Origin: Chitinophagaceae bacterium | GTDB lineage: Bacteria; Bacteroidota; Bacteroidia; Chitinophagales; Chitinophagaceae | Length of the DNA stretch: 64,000 nucleotides | Reading direction: 5' to 3' | Assembly (NCBI GenBank): GCA_016713085.1 | Contig: JADJPV010000002.1 | Location: 1,426,001 to 1,490,000, forward strand | Shown here: piece by piece, positions 1 to 9,565 of the stretch | Layout of the letters: every line of letters starts with the position of its first letter | How positions within the stretch are numbered: position 1 is the first letter of the stretch | Notes under the pieces: model-generated | What the model saw: the letters and a program-made list of their open reading frames with translations, nothing else | Databases searched by the model: none | What the model was told of the DNA's origin: nothing | Translations under genes and position numbers: made by a program

Positions 1-621
1 AAAAGTGCTGTACATCCCGAAGCATATCCACTGGTTGAACGAATGGCAACTGATCTACAGTTAAAAGTGGAAGATTTGATTGGCAATGAAACCAATATTA
101 AGCAGGTAACATCAAAAAAATATGTAAGCGAACAGTTTGGTGAATTAACCATTACTGATATCCTGAAAGAATTGGTGAAGCCCGGGCTTGATCCACGCAG
201 TGAAGTACAGGTATTTGAATATGCCAACATCTTCAGCATTGATGAAGTAAAAGCAGGTATGGTAATTCCCGGGATGGTTACCAATCTTACACGTTTTGGT
301 GCTTTTGTAGACATTGGCGTAAAGCAGGATGGCTTGGTGCATGTATCGGAAATTTCACACGACTATATTACTGACCCTGCAGAAAAACTAAAGTTGAATG
401 ATAAAGTGATGGTAAAAGTTGTTGAAGTTGATATTGCAAGGAAACGAATTGCATTATCCATTAAGCAAACACAGGAAGCTCCTGCAAGAGGAACAAGATT
501 CAACAATTCAACTGCAAGACAGGGAAATCAAAGTGCAGGATTTAAAAAGAAAGAAGAAGACTTAAGCAGTATGAGTGTGAATGATGCATTAAGTGCATTG
601 AAGAAAAAGTTCGGTAAATAA
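1..621 (+). CDS. tex: Tex-family RNA-binding transcription accessory protein, C-terminal part
   Basis: The reading frame is open from base 1, so the gene begins upstream of the window and only about 206 C-terminal residues are seen. The visible part starts with the conserved SAVHPEAYPLVERMA stretch of Tex, then the helical part ending in a KELVKPGLDPR segment, then an S1 RNA-binding domain (from about VKAGMVIPGMVTNLTRFGAFVDIG to the AL.IKQTQ end). The tail is basic and low in complexity (ARGTRFNNSTARQGNQ, then KKKFGK). Tex proteins are cytoplasmic nucleic-acid-binding factors linked to transcription and stress tolerance. The gene ends before a strong hairpin. The family call is firm; the exact cellular role in this organism is not known from sequence. 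Confidence 0.93.
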   Translation, partial: KSAVHPEAYPLVERMATDLQLKVEDLIGNETNIKQVTSKKYVSEQFGELTITDILKELVKPGLDPRSEVQVFEYANIFSIDEVKAGMVIPGMVTNLTRFGAFVDIGVKQDGLVHVSEISHDYITDPAEKLKLNDKVMVKVVEVDIARKRIALSIKQTQEAPARGTRFNNSTARQGNQSAGFKKKEEDLSSMSVNDALSALKKKFGK

Positions 622-641
622 AACACACGCAGTTATAAATT

Positions 642-685
642 AAACAGGCGCAGTTACACTTTGGGAGTTTCAGCTGCGCCTGTTT
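642..685. terminator. Bidirectional hairpin between tex and the beta-barrel gene
   Basis: A perfect 12-bp stem (AAACAGGCGCAG at 642-653 with CTGCGCCTGTTT at 674-685) encloses a 20-nt loop. It lies between two convergent genes and fits a shared intrinsic terminator; the T-tract is short. Confidence 0.75.
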
Positions 686-698
686 CAGTTCAGTAAGC

Positions 699-1387
699 TT
701 ACAATCTGAACCCGACTGTAAAGCTCAAAACTCTATGCTTGTTATTTTCATCTGCACTGCTGTTACTACCCGATTGCAGTTTTGCTAAACCAAAGCCATA
801 GTTTACAGAGAACAATGCCTTTTCTCCTTCAAAACCAATTGTTCCGTTTAAACCATAATCAAAACGGCGGATAATACCAAAGCCTGCTCCTTCTTCGCCT
901 GAAGTAGTTGGATCATCGTTAGAGAATTTAATTTTCTCATCTCCGCTGAATGATACACCAAATATTTTTCCTTCTGTTTTGTTTTTTCCTGCAATACCCA
1001 TTGCTGCATATGGACCGGCTCCTACAAAGAATTTTAATCTCGCCCCATTGGAACTTTCAAAACCACATTTACAGGAACTTCAATATACATCGGGTTACTG
1101 GTTGCCCTGTAATAGCTCTGATCAGTAGTATTTCCTGATTGTGTTTTAGTGCCTTTACCAGTAAAAAAAATACCAGGCTGTAAATAAAGAAAAGGCACAA
1201 TTGGGATATCACCCTGAAGTCCTGCATGAAAACTTACCAGTGTTTTTGCATCATCAATACTGCCATCTTTTGCAATTGACACATTTGCCATGTTTAAGCC
1301 TCCTTTTAAAAACACCGAAGATTTTTGAGCTGATACACTTCCGATAGCAACACCCGTTAAAATCAAACAAATTAATTTAAGCTTCAT
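699..1387 (-). CDS. Outer-membrane beta-barrel protein (PorT-like), frameshifted
   Basis: A signal peptide (MKLKLICLILTGVAIGSVSAQ) is followed by a region typical of the small Bacteroidota outer-membrane beta-barrel family (FLKGGLNMANVS, GLQGDIPIVPFLYLQPGIFFTGKG), and the protein ends in alternating strands and the terminal aromatic/leucine-rich VLSFTVGFRL. The start is placed at the ATG at 1387 because it gives the signal peptide. The frame breaks at the C4 run 1044-1047: adding one base joins ...VLKVPMGA to RLKFFVGAGPYAAMGIAGK, giving about 230 residues, normal for the family. Such proteins sit in the outer membrane; the substrate or role is unknown. The break is probably a sequencing deletion, though a real pseudogene cannot be excluded. 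Confidence 0.75.
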
Positions 1388-1530
1388 AATGATAATTTTA
1401 TGTCCCTTAGCCAAACACTATGCCAAAACATTTCAGGAACAGTTAAAACAAAGATGATATCAATGATTCTTTACGTATTTTCAATACCTGTGGATTCAGA
1501 CTGCAAAAAAAGAAATAATTTTTTTCACGC

Positions 1531-3129
1531 ATGAAAAAAAATATTTACCCGATAGATATTCTTTTAATGGGCATATTGCTTTTCTGGTATGTTTTTCAAC
1601 GTGCTATTTTGCTTTCATTAACACATGATGAAAGTGCGACAACTGATCTTGTTTCTGTTGCGTTAGCTGATATCATGTTTGCACCCAATCAATTTCAAAC
1701 AGCCAATAATCATATTCTTCATTCCATTCTTATGAAATGGAGTGTGACAGCATTTGGATGGAAAGAATGGAGCATAAGACTGCCCAATATTTTGTTCTTT
1801 GTTTTGTACTATGCAACTGCTGCCTGGTATATACATCAGCTTTCGAAGAATCTGTTTATGCGAATTGCAGGTGTTTTTATTCTTTGTACTGTCCCCTACC
1901 TGCTCGACTTCTTTTCGCTTGCCCGTGGATACGGAATGGCTAATGCTTTTTCCTTAGCTGCGATTGTATTGCTCATTACTTATTTTCAGCATGCAGAAAA
2001 GAAATACTTACTTCTCAGCTTTTGTTTTGCTGCACTTGCAGTGTACTCAAACTTTACCTGGTTGAACATATATCTTGGTTTGTGGTTGCTGTTAAATTTG
2101 GGGACTATTCTATTTTTCAGAACAGAGAATGGCAAATCTCTGGTAAATACTTTAGTGAATAATAATAGTTATCCTCTGTTGATCAGCAGCTTTCTTGCTT
2201 TGCTCATTTACAAGCCCATCAGTTTTCTGCGCAGGCAGGATGAATTCAAATGGGGAACAGCTGACTGGAGTACTTCCTTTAAGAATTTTATTAACGATTT
2301 GCTGTATGGTCATTCTTTTTTTTCAACCGGATCAGAAAACTCAGTAAAAATAATTGGCTTCGTGCTGATTGCAGGAACCATCATCAGCGTTTTGATTTTT
2401 GTCAGACATTATTTGCTCTGCAAAAAAAATGCATTTACAAGTTTCTATGCAAAAGCAAGTGTACTGTCGCTCCTGTTATTATTGATTATTATTACCTCTA
2501 CCATCGCACAACGGCACCTGCTCAATACCTATTATATTGATGGTAGAAAAGCAACCCTGTACATTCCTGTTCTGCTTTGTTTTCTTACAGCTTCTGGAGC
2601 CTGGTTAAAAGAAAAATACAATTCTGCAGGAAGTATTTACTGGATCATCATTTCAGTTGTGTTTCTTTCACAATTCTGTTTATCCTTTAATTTTAAATCC
2701 TGCCGTGAATGGTGGTATGATGCCAGCAGTAAACAGGCCTTTCAAATCATTTGTGCTGATTCTGCTTCCAATAAGAAAACAGCCATTAACTGGCTGTTCA
2801 CACATTCTTTCAATGTGTACAATAATCATTTTTACAATCATTGTCTTTCAACTGTTGTGAGAACAGATGCTTCCGCAGATCAACTGGCAAATATCGATTA
2901 CTACTATATCATTGGAGATGAAATCAGGAATATACATCCGGTGTACAAACCGGTAAAACGTTTTTTCTGGGATCGCTTTTTGTTAAAGAAAGATACAGAA
3001 GCTTATGAACGTGAACTGACAAAGACTATTCAGCAATATCAATCAGCATTCAGTGACACTGCATTGAATGCAATGCGCATTGCAGCCGATTCAATTTTGA
3101 TTAAACAGCGTAAAGAACTGAACTGGTAA
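1531..3129 (+). CDS. Multi-spanning membrane glycosyltransferase, GT-C superfamily (ArnT/PMT-like)
   Basis: 532 residues with about ten to twelve hydrophobic segments and a hydrophilic C-terminal domain. The first loop after TM1 carries THDES (residues 31-36), the acidic motif used by GT-C enzymes to bind the lipid-phosphate sugar donor, and NNHILHS and ARGYGMANAF follow, all usual in this superfamily. Family members use polyprenyl-phosphate sugars to glycosylate lipids or proteins at the membrane; the acceptor here is not predictable. It stands alone between two minus-strand genes and is not part of the exopolysaccharide cluster. The sequence upstream (1440-1530) is AT rich and the gene starts straight at ATG 1531. 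Confidence 0.75.
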   Translation: MKKNIYPIDILLMGILLFWYVFQRAILLSLTHDESATTDLVSVALADIMFAPNQFQTANNHILHSILMKWSVTAFGWKEWSIRLPNILFFVLYYATAAWYIHQLSKNLFMRIAGVFILCTVPYLLDFFSLARGYGMANAFSLAAIVLLITYFQHAEKKYLLLSFCFAALAVYSNFTWLNIYLGLWLLLNLGTILFFRTENGKSLVNTLVNNNSYPLLISSFLALLIYKPISFLRRQDEFKWGTADWSTSFKNFINDLLYGHSFFSTGSENSVKIIGFVLIAGTIISVLIFVRHYLLCKKNAFTSFYAKASVLSLLLLLIIITSTIAQRHLLNTYYIDGRKATLYIPVLLCFLTASGAWLKEKYNSAGSIYWIIISVVFLSQFCLSFNFKSCREWWYDASSKQAFQIICADSASNKKTAINWLFTHSFNVYNNHFYNHCLSTVVRTDASADQLANIDYYYIIGDEIRNIHPVYKPVKRFFWDRFLLKKDTEAYERELTKTIQQYQSAFSDTALNAMRIAADSILIKQRKELNW

Positions 3130-3158
3130 ACACTATATTTTACGGAGTAAAAGCTGTT

Positions 3159-4306
3159 TTATTCTACAGCCTGATCAACATAAGCCGAAACCCAACCTAC
3201 CGATCCATTTTTAATAAGATAAAACTGCTTTGTTTCGTTTACAGATTTAAACTGACGCATGATCTTCAGCAACAGTGCAGTGCCCGACATTAAGGAACGC
3301 TGATCGAAAACAGAATGCACACGTTTTACTTCTTTACCAATTGCACTCTTGTCCCATTTAGCATCACTGATCATGTCTGTAATAGCTGTTTCTGAAAGGG
3401 ATGCATAATTCGTTGAAAGACGTTCAGCAAATCTCTGCACATCTTCATATGTAACAGGTACAACAGAATTATTGGTGAGTTCAGGATAAATTAATGTAGC
3501 TGCCGCCCATGCAATACCGCCACTGAATGCTACATGATCACTTACGGGATAACTGCCGCTTGAGTTGATGGCATAAATAATTTCTGAGCTTTCAGCACCT
3601 GCAGCAACACGTACCAGCTGACGGTTAAAGTTTTCCATCGACTTATCTTCAGCACACATTTTCTCAGTTGCATTAGCTGTACTTTTTGTACCCCATGTTA
3701 ACTGGAACAAATAAAACTCACTGTCATTTCCATAAGGGAAAAAACCACCCTTCGTATTACCGCTTCCAATATCAATCAGGAAGGTATTATATCTGCGGGC
3801 AAGCGGCACAATTCCAAGATGTGATAATTTAGCTTCCTGTAATACACTTACTACTTCAACCTTACGTTCAGGTTCATTTACTTTTGACCTGAATGCTTTT
3901 ACAAAATTTTCAATCCATACATTCTTGTTATCTTTTTCGGCCTGCACTTTTACACCACTGCTGATAACAGTAAAGATCCTGGAAGAAGGAATTTTATAAT
4001 CACCCATTGCTTTATTGAACAGCCAGGTTAACCCGTTTATCGTTGCATCGAATGTGGGTTGTGTAAAAGAAATGAAATCAGTATTTACAGAAGTATCTTT
4101 CAGAATAGTAAATGAGTTTCCGTTTTCTGCGTTTTTCTTCAGCTCAATCACACTCATTTTTACACCCTTTGATCCCACTTCAATACCAGCATAAATATTG
4201 GGTGTGCTGAATTTTGACTTGGAACTTGCCTGAGCTGAAACAGATACACTCGAAATGAACAACAGGAAAAAATGGAAAGCAGGCGGGTAATGTAAATTTT
4301 ATGCAT
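3159..4306 (-). CDS. Secreted ASKHA-fold (Ppx/GppA-like) protein of unknown role, frameshifted in the signal peptide
   Basis: The body resembles the actin/Hsp70/sugar-kinase ATPase fold: an N-terminal phosphate-1-like stretch (IYAGIEVGSKGVKMSVIEL), a phosphate-2-like stretch (FLIDIGSGNTKGGFF) and an adenosine-like AFSGGIAWAA. That layout recalls exopolyphosphatase/GppA proteins, but here it follows an export signal, which is unusual. The open frame starts at 4262 within a hydrophobic stretch; adding one base to the A6 run at 4267-4272 connects it to an ATG at 4306 and restores a complete signal peptide (MHKIYITRLLSIFFLLFISS...VSAQA). Whether it binds nucleotide outside the cytoplasm is unknown. 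Fold call moderate, function open. Confidence 0.6.
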
Positions 4307-4431
4307 GGTTGTAGTTATAATTTTAAGACTGACCGTAAAAGTAACATAATCAACAGGCTTATCGGCATCCTATTAAATGCATGTCAGTAACTGTGTAAAA
4401 AATGTGATTAAGTTGCATCAATTACCAGGGC

Positions 4432-5327
4432 TTAATTTAGCCGCAGGTCAGATTTGCCGATTCTTGTGCCGTTATGATAGATCTGAAGACTGTAAGCCCC
4501 CTGCATAATAATGGAAGGCTCAATTGAAACGGTAACCCTTTTTGCATCGCCTTTTGCATAATTGAAAATACTTTTACGGCTGTAAGGAATCCGTGTGTTG
4601 AGGCTGGTTAAAAACATACCTGCCTGCCATTGATCATCCTGCACCACATTCCCTTTTGGATCTGTTAATACTATGAAAAGTTCTGTATCAGTAAAAGAAA
4701 CTGCGCTGTTTTGCAACAGACATGATACAGAAAAGAATCCCGCTGCATTGGCCCTGGTGGTTGACTGATCTTTTGTTTCGTTTTGAATAGCCCTGAAACT
4801 GATGCTCACTGCACTGAGTAATGCAGCCGGAGCTTCCTGTTTATTATTTGGTTGTGTATTTTTTTGTTCAGTTCTTGCTCTTGGTACGTTCACAGCCTCA
4901 GCATTTTTTATCTGTGTTGTTGCACTCTTATTGTCAGTCTGCACATCCTGTTTCCCGGTGGCCGATGATAATTTTTGCCTCAGCTCCTTAATTTTTCTTC
5001 GGCTCTCCGCAAATCTTCTTTTGTAATGGCATTGATATTGAGAATAGCATAGATTTCATTTTTAAGGCTGTCAATTTCAGATGATTTCTCAGCATAGGCC
5101 GTCTTATCTGCTTCACTTTCTGTAGCAGAAGTATCCATTTGCGCCAATGTTTTGCTGTAACTGTTACGAATAGAATCGTTCGCCGCTTTTTGTTCAGCAA
5201 TACTGTCCTTTTGAATTACTGCCGGCACTTGCTGCACATATTGATTTTTATCATACACATGATAGGCCCATGTTCCCACCAGGCAAAGAGAAACGACTAA
5301 CAGCAGAATATTTCTTGTGTCCTTCAT
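4432..5327 (-). CDS. Hypothetical membrane-anchored coiled-coil protein with C-terminal beta domain, frameshifted
   Basis: Not recognised as a named family. The N-terminus (MKDTRNILLLVVSLCLVGTWAYHVY) is an uncleaved anchor or signal, followed by a charged, heptad-like helix to about residue 115 (SEIDSLKNEIYAI, RRAEEKL). The frame then stops after EEKLRS, but adding one base to the T5 run at 4992-4996 reads EEKIKELRQKLSSATGKQ straight into the downstream frame (MQTDNKSATTQ...), which ends in a beta-rich domain (FRAIQNETKD, LFIVLTDPKGNVVQDD, YSLQIYHNGTRIGKSDLRLN). The joined product is about 299 residues. The continuity of the helix across the join is strong evidence for a single gene. Confidence 0.65.
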
Positions 5328-5403
5328 TATTTGTGCAAACTACTTATTTAAAGCTGAGCGTACAACCAATCAGCAGATGTGTGGAAAAGCTGTGAAATGA
5401 AAA

Positions 5404-5425
5404 ATCCCCCGTGGGTTCGGGGGAT
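5404..5425. terminator. Hairpin terminator after the DUF2911 gene
   Basis: ATCCCCC (5404-5410) pairs perfectly with GGGGGAT (5419-5425) across an 8-nt loop, just downstream of the stop of the minus-strand DUF2911 gene. Confidence 0.7.
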
Positions 5426-5446
5426 GGAAAACATTGATGGCTTTCT

Positions 5447-5956
5447 TTATTGACTAACTGAAAATATCACTTCTATTTTTTCCCATGCTATTGAAACACT
5501 GCCGTCTACTTTTCCTTCAATCTTCATTACCTCAACAGGAGTACCTGTTAAACCAGGGCGAACAGTAACTCTCAATGCATCATCGGCTTCTTTGTAGCTG
5601 AAAGAACCCCACTGTTTTGAAGTTTTATTGAAAATGATCACCCACTCATCCTTCCCGGGAATGGTGAACAGGGCATATTTTCCTTTTGGAAGAGATTTGC
5701 CTTCTACTTTAATATCCTGGTCGGTTTCAAATGTAGTTGCTTCATTGGCACCGGTACGCCAAACCTGTGCATAAGGAACCAGCTTACCCCAGATTTCCCT
5801 TCCTTTTACAGATGGAGCGCTGTAAGCTATCTTGATTGTGGCTGTTCCCACTTTGAATTCAGAAGTGGCAGCAGGACTTGGTTTTGCATTCTGCGCACAG
5901 GCTGTAATAGAAACCAGCAAAATGAAAACAGGCAATAATGTAAGTAAACGTTTCAT
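5447..5956 (-). CDS. DUF2911 domain lipoprotein
   Basis: 169 residues from the ATG at 5956, chosen because it opens a lipoprotein signal (MKRLLTLLPVFILLVSITAC, cysteine as lipid site). The rest is a DUF2911 domain: FKVGTATIKIAYSAPSVKGREIWGKLVPYAQVWRTGANEA is the family hallmark, followed by LPKGKYALFTIPGKDEWVIIFNK. DUF2911 proteins are common in Bacteroidota and have no assigned reaction; the GREIWG and WRTGANEAT segments are the most conserved. Probably anchored in the periplasm or outer membrane. The frame runs upstream to 6046 without a signal, so the longer form is less likely. Confidence 0.85.
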   Translation of the reverse strand: MKRLLTLLPVFILLVSITACAQNAKPSPAATSEFKVGTATIKIAYSAPSVKGREIWGKLVPYAQVWRTGANEATTFETDQDIKVEGKSLPKGKYALFTIPGKDEWVIIFNKTSKQWGSFSYKEADDALRVTVRPGLTGTPVEVMKIEGKVDGSVSIAWEKIEVIFSVSQ

Positions 5957-6147
5957 GGTTTTTGTTTTATTGAATGATCTGATCTTTAGTCGAAATAATT
6001 TGCTCAATGGATGCATCGGTTGAATTAATCCTGTTAGGAATAACAAAGTACACCGTTTTTTGTTCTTCCTGACCCAAAACCTCCTTTGTTTAAGCCGCCT
6101 GTGTATTTATCATTGACCTGATTTAAAAACCCCAGAGGTTTTATTTC

Positions 6148-8742
6148 TTATTTCAATTCGCTCTTTTTCTTTTCATAATAAGCCTTATCTGTGCCCAGTT
6201 TCTGTACTTCGCTCAGCGAAGCAATGTAAATGCTGCGTCCATGCGTACCCAGTACAATTTCATTTTCTCTTTCCTGGATGGCAATATCATGAACAGGTAC
6301 TCTTGGAAGGCTGCCTGCCCAGGCCATTGTACTTGCACCACCATCAACAGAAACATACAATCCATGATCTGTGCCGATGTATAACACATTCTCTGCTTTC
6401 GGATCTTCTTTAATCACATTCACGGGTTCAACCGGCAAATCAAGACAAATCTGTTTCCAGCTTGTACCATAATCTTCACTTACAAACACATACGCATTGA
6501 ACTGATCGTTACGGTAACCATTCAATGTAGCATAAACCCTGCCTTCTTTGAACTTCGATGCAATAACCCGGCTTACATATAAGCCCTGCACATTCTTTGG
6601 AAGCTTTGTATGAACAGCCGCCCATGTATAACCGCCGTCTTTTGTAACATGAATAAAGCCATCATCACTGCCGGTATAAATCAATCCAAAACGCAACGGC
6701 GATTCACTCATCGTAACCAGAGTTCCGAAAGGAACATTGCCTTCCTTCTTTCCTCCCGTTAAATCAGCACTGAGGTTGACTGAATTTTCTCCTTTATTGA
6801 AACTGCGGTGAAATCGGTTACTTCCAAAATAAAATACATCCTGGTTATGTTTTGATAAGAGAATGGGTGATTGCCAGTTGAAACGCAATGGCTTTTCACC
6901 TAACTCATGCGCCGGACGAACACTTACTCTTCCCTGGAAAGAAGGTTTGGATTTATCAATGCGTGCATATGATCCAAACTGTGAACCGGTGTACACGGTA
7001 TTATTATCTCTTGTATCAACCTGCACCTGCATACCATCGCCGCCATTGATTGATTTGAAAGCATAGTTTCCTCCATCATGCCAGTCGCTGCTTTCCTTAT
7101 TGTTAGAAGGGCCATACCATGTGCCGTTATCCTGGAAACCACCATACACGTTGTAGGGCTTTGCATCATCAACCGCAATTGCATAATACTGACCAACTGC
7201 AGGCGAATTTGCTTTAAACCAGTTGTCACCATCATCATAAGAAATATTCAATCCACCATCATTGCCATTAATGATGTGCGAATCTTTCTTTGGATTAATC
7301 CACAACACATGATGATCGGAATGCACATTACCTTTATCCATATTCTTAAATGTTTTTCCAGCATCCTTACTCAGCCATGCATTTACACCCAGTACAACAA
7401 TTTTATCTGCATTGGTTGGTGAAACATATATTTTGGCGAAATAATATCCATAGGTACTGAATGCCTGCGGCAGTTTGTTATTCACCAGCTTCCATGTTTT
7501 ACCGGCATCATCGCTGCGGTACACTTCACATCCTTTAATGGCCGAATTGCTGAAACCATCATCACCTGCATCAAAATAATCCCACAAAGCAATAGGTTGA
7601 ATTTTATCTGCCTTCAGCATTTCTTTTACAACTCCTGCTGTATATTTTGCAGGAAAACGTTGCTTCCGTAAAAATGTTTCCAGTTTTTTATAATCTGCTG
7701 CAAGCAATTGCTCTTTGCTGATGGTTTTGAAATCCTTCAGCTGAAAAACAGTATCGGATGGTTCCACTTTCTTTGAAGTATCAGGTTTTGGTTCATAATT
7801 ATCAATCACCGCATAAACAGTATTTGGATTTTGCGGATAAACGGCCAATCCTATTCTTCCTAATTTTTTTCCTTCAGCAAAACCACTGCCGGGTGCAGTA
7901 ATCAATGCCCATGTATTACCACCATCTGCACTTTTATAAATACCCGATGTTGGACCGCTTTCTTCAAACGTCCATCCCCTTCTTGTACGGTACCAAACAG
8001 CTGCATACAATTCAAGCGGATTGTTTGGATTCATTTCCATTTCAACCGCACCTGTGTTTTCATTTATAAACAAAGTGAGTTTCCATGTTTTACCGCCATC
8101 GGTTGTTTTATAAACACCACGTTCTTTGTTGGCTGAATATAAATGACCCAGTGCTGCAACCCATGCAGTATTAGGATCGGTAGGATGCAGTTGAACTTTT
8201 CCGATATGATGACTTTCGGGTAAGCCAAGATACTCCCATGTTTTTCCTTCATCCATACTCTTATACACACCATTGCCTGCATAAGAAGAACGGCTGCTGT
8301 TTACCTCACCTGTTCCTATCCAGATAATCCGGTTGCCATACCATTTCACAGCGATATCGCCAATGGTCATTACATCTTCATTATCGAAAATGGGGCTGAA
8401 TGACTGTCCATTGTTTTTTGTGTACCAAAGACCACCGCTGGCATAAGCCACATAAAACTCTGTAGGGTCCTGCGGATTTACATCTATATCTGTTACACGG
8501 CCGCTCATAACTGTAGGGCCGATATTGCGGAATTTCACATCTTTCAGTAAGGACTTCTTTTCCAGTTCTTTCCGTACCAGCATTCCTTTTTGTCTTTCTT
8601 CAGCGGTGCTTGGCTTGATTTGTGCACCCAAGGAAAGGGAAATAAGCAGAAAAGAGAGAATCGGGATAACTTTGTACAGGCAATTTTTAAAACTTGCTGT
8701 CGTTTTTAGTGGGAGCATTGGTTTTGGTTTTTTAAATCTCAT
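6148..8742 (-). CDS. Secreted BNR/VPS10-type beta-propeller protein (sialidase-like fold)
   Basis: 864 residues beginning with a basic stretch and signal peptide (VIPILSFLLISLSLGAQ). Many Asp-box-like BNR repeats of the form SxDxGxTW are visible: YKSMDEGKTWEYLG, YKTTDGGKTWKLTL, YKSADGGNTWALI, YRSDDAGKTWKLV, LSKDAGKTFKNM, VTKDGGYTWAAV, VSEDYGTSWKQI. These build beta-propellers as in VPS10/sortilin and in glycosidase-like proteins that Bacteroidota annotate as WD40/YVTN/BNR-like repeat proteins. The catalytic role, if any, is unknown; it is exported, and no C-terminal type IX sorting domain is obvious. The start at 8742 lies only 3 bp from the start of the divergent gene; a start at the ATG eight codons in (8718) is equally plausible. 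Confidence 0.85.
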   Translation of the reverse strand: MRFKKPKPMLPLKTTASFKNCLYKVIPILSFLLISLSLGAQIKPSTAEERQKGMLVRKELEKKSLLKDVKFRNIGPTVMSGRVTDIDVNPQDPTEFYVAYASGGLWYTKNNGQSFSPIFDNEDVMTIGDIAVKWYGNRIIWIGTGEVNSSRSSYAGNGVYKSMDEGKTWEYLGLPESHHIGKVQLHPTDPNTAWVAALGHLYSANKERGVYKTTDGGKTWKLTLFINENTGAVEMEMNPNNPLELYAAVWYRTRRGWTFEESGPTSGIYKSADGGNTWALITAPGSGFAEGKKLGRIGLAVYPQNPNTVYAVIDNYEPKPDTSKKVEPSDTVFQLKDFKTISKEQLLAADYKKLETFLRKQRFPAKYTAGVVKEMLKADKIQPIALWDYFDAGDDGFSNSAIKGCEVYRSDDAGKTWKLVNNKLPQAFSTYGYYFAKIYVSPTNADKIVVLGVNAWLSKDAGKTFKNMDKGNVHSDHHVLWINPKKDSHIINGNDGGLNISYDDGDNWFKANSPAVGQYYAIAVDDAKPYNVYGGFQDNGTWYGPSNNKESSDWHDGGNYAFKSINGGDGMQVQVDTRDNNTVYTGSQFGSYARIDKSKPSFQGRVSVRPAHELGEKPLRFNWQSPILLSKHNQDVFYFGSNRFHRSFNKGENSVNLSADLTGGKKEGNVPFGTLVTMSESPLRFGLIYTGSDDGFIHVTKDGGYTWAAVHTKLPKNVQGLYVSRVIASKFKEGRVYATLNGYRNDQFNAYVFVSEDYGTSWKQICLDLPVEPVNVIKEDPKAENVLYIGTDHGLYVSVDGGASTMAWAGSLPRVPVHDIAIQERENEIVLGTHGRSIYIASLSEVQKLGTDKAYYEKKKSELK

Positions 8743-8745
8743 GTT

Positions 8746-9474
8746 ATGAAAGGAAGAACAGTTTCAAACTTACGAATGTTGATGTTAAGTGCAGTAGCCC
8801 TTTTTCTTTTTTGGATGAACGGCACAGCACAGTGCAAAGACTATACAATTGGTGTAAAAGGCGATACGCTTAACTGCACTGATGTAAAAGGTTTAAAACA
8901 GGGCAAGTGGGTAAACCGTTTCGATGAAATAAGAGGTGAACCGGGTTATGAAGAAGAAGGTGAATACCAGAACGGGAATAAAGAAGGCCCGTGGAGATCA
9001 TACACGTTACAGGGTGATCTGTTGGCGATTGAAAATTACCGTTGGGGACATAAACATGGCAAGCAGCAATACTTCAATGCAATGGGCGATATTGTGCGTG
9101 AAGAAAGCTGGCTGGCTCATAATCCTGAAAATCCAACTGAAACGGTGGAAGTGTATGATGTAAACGATCCCAAGAAAGTGTACCTGGTGGAAGTAAAAAT
9201 GGAAGGCTCCACTGTTGCACATGGCATCTGGACGATTTACGAACCCGGCACCGGAAAAATTTTAAAGAAAGAAAATTTCATTCTCGGTAAAATTGATGAC
9301 GGCACAGGTACAGCCAACGGCATCATTAAAAAAGAACCCGGTGAAGATGGTACAACCACCACCGTTAAGAAAGAAGACAAACCCAAACCAAAGCCGAAAG
9401 AAGTAGAAGAATACGAAAAGAAAAACTCAGGGAAGAAAAAGATTAAAGTGAGAACGGGGCAGACGGGAGGGTGA
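8746..9474 (+). CDS. Secreted MORN/YwqK-like repeat protein
   Basis: 242 residues with a signal peptide (LMLSAVALFLFWMNGTAQC) followed by MORN-type repeats of the YwqK family (LKQGKWVNRFDE, EGEYQNGNKEGPWRSY, NYRWGHKHGKQQYFNAMGDIVRE, HGIWTIYEPGTGKILKKENFILGKIDDG). The C-terminus is lysine and proline rich (KKEDKPKPKPKEVEEYEKKNSGKKKIKV). The family is often annotated as a toxin-antitoxin system YwqK-family antitoxin, but in Bacteroidota it is usually a lone exported protein and no toxin partner is seen here. It is divergent from the propeller gene with almost no space between the two starts. Confidence 0.7.
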   Translation: MKGRTVSNLRMLMLSAVALFLFWMNGTAQCKDYTIGVKGDTLNCTDVKGLKQGKWVNRFDEIRGEPGYEEEGEYQNGNKEGPWRSYTLQGDLLAIENYRWGHKHGKQQYFNAMGDIVREESWLAHNPENPTETVEVYDVNDPKKVYLVEVKMEGSTVAHGIWTIYEPGTGKILKKENFILGKIDDGTGTANGIIKKEPGEDGTTTTVKKEDKPKPKPKEVEEYEKKNSGKKKIKVRTGQTGG

Positions 9475-9565
9475 GAAAGTTTGTAGTTTATAGTTGGTAG
9501 TTAAATACGATCAGTTTGACGAAGCTGGACTGACTGATTAAACGGCCCATTTTCATTTCACTTTA

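Noticed and set aside
6863..7422. Open frames on both strands inside the BNR/VPS10-type gene
   Set aside because: They lie wholly within a well supported 864-residue coding sequence and have no family features.
8746..9474. YwqK-like protein as the antitoxin of a toxin-antitoxin pair
   Set aside because: It has a signal peptide, and the neighbouring genes show no toxin; the family label alone is not evidence.
9475..9560. TAGTTTATAGTTGGTAGTTA as half of an inverted repeat element
   Set aside because: No reverse-complement partner was found nearby.
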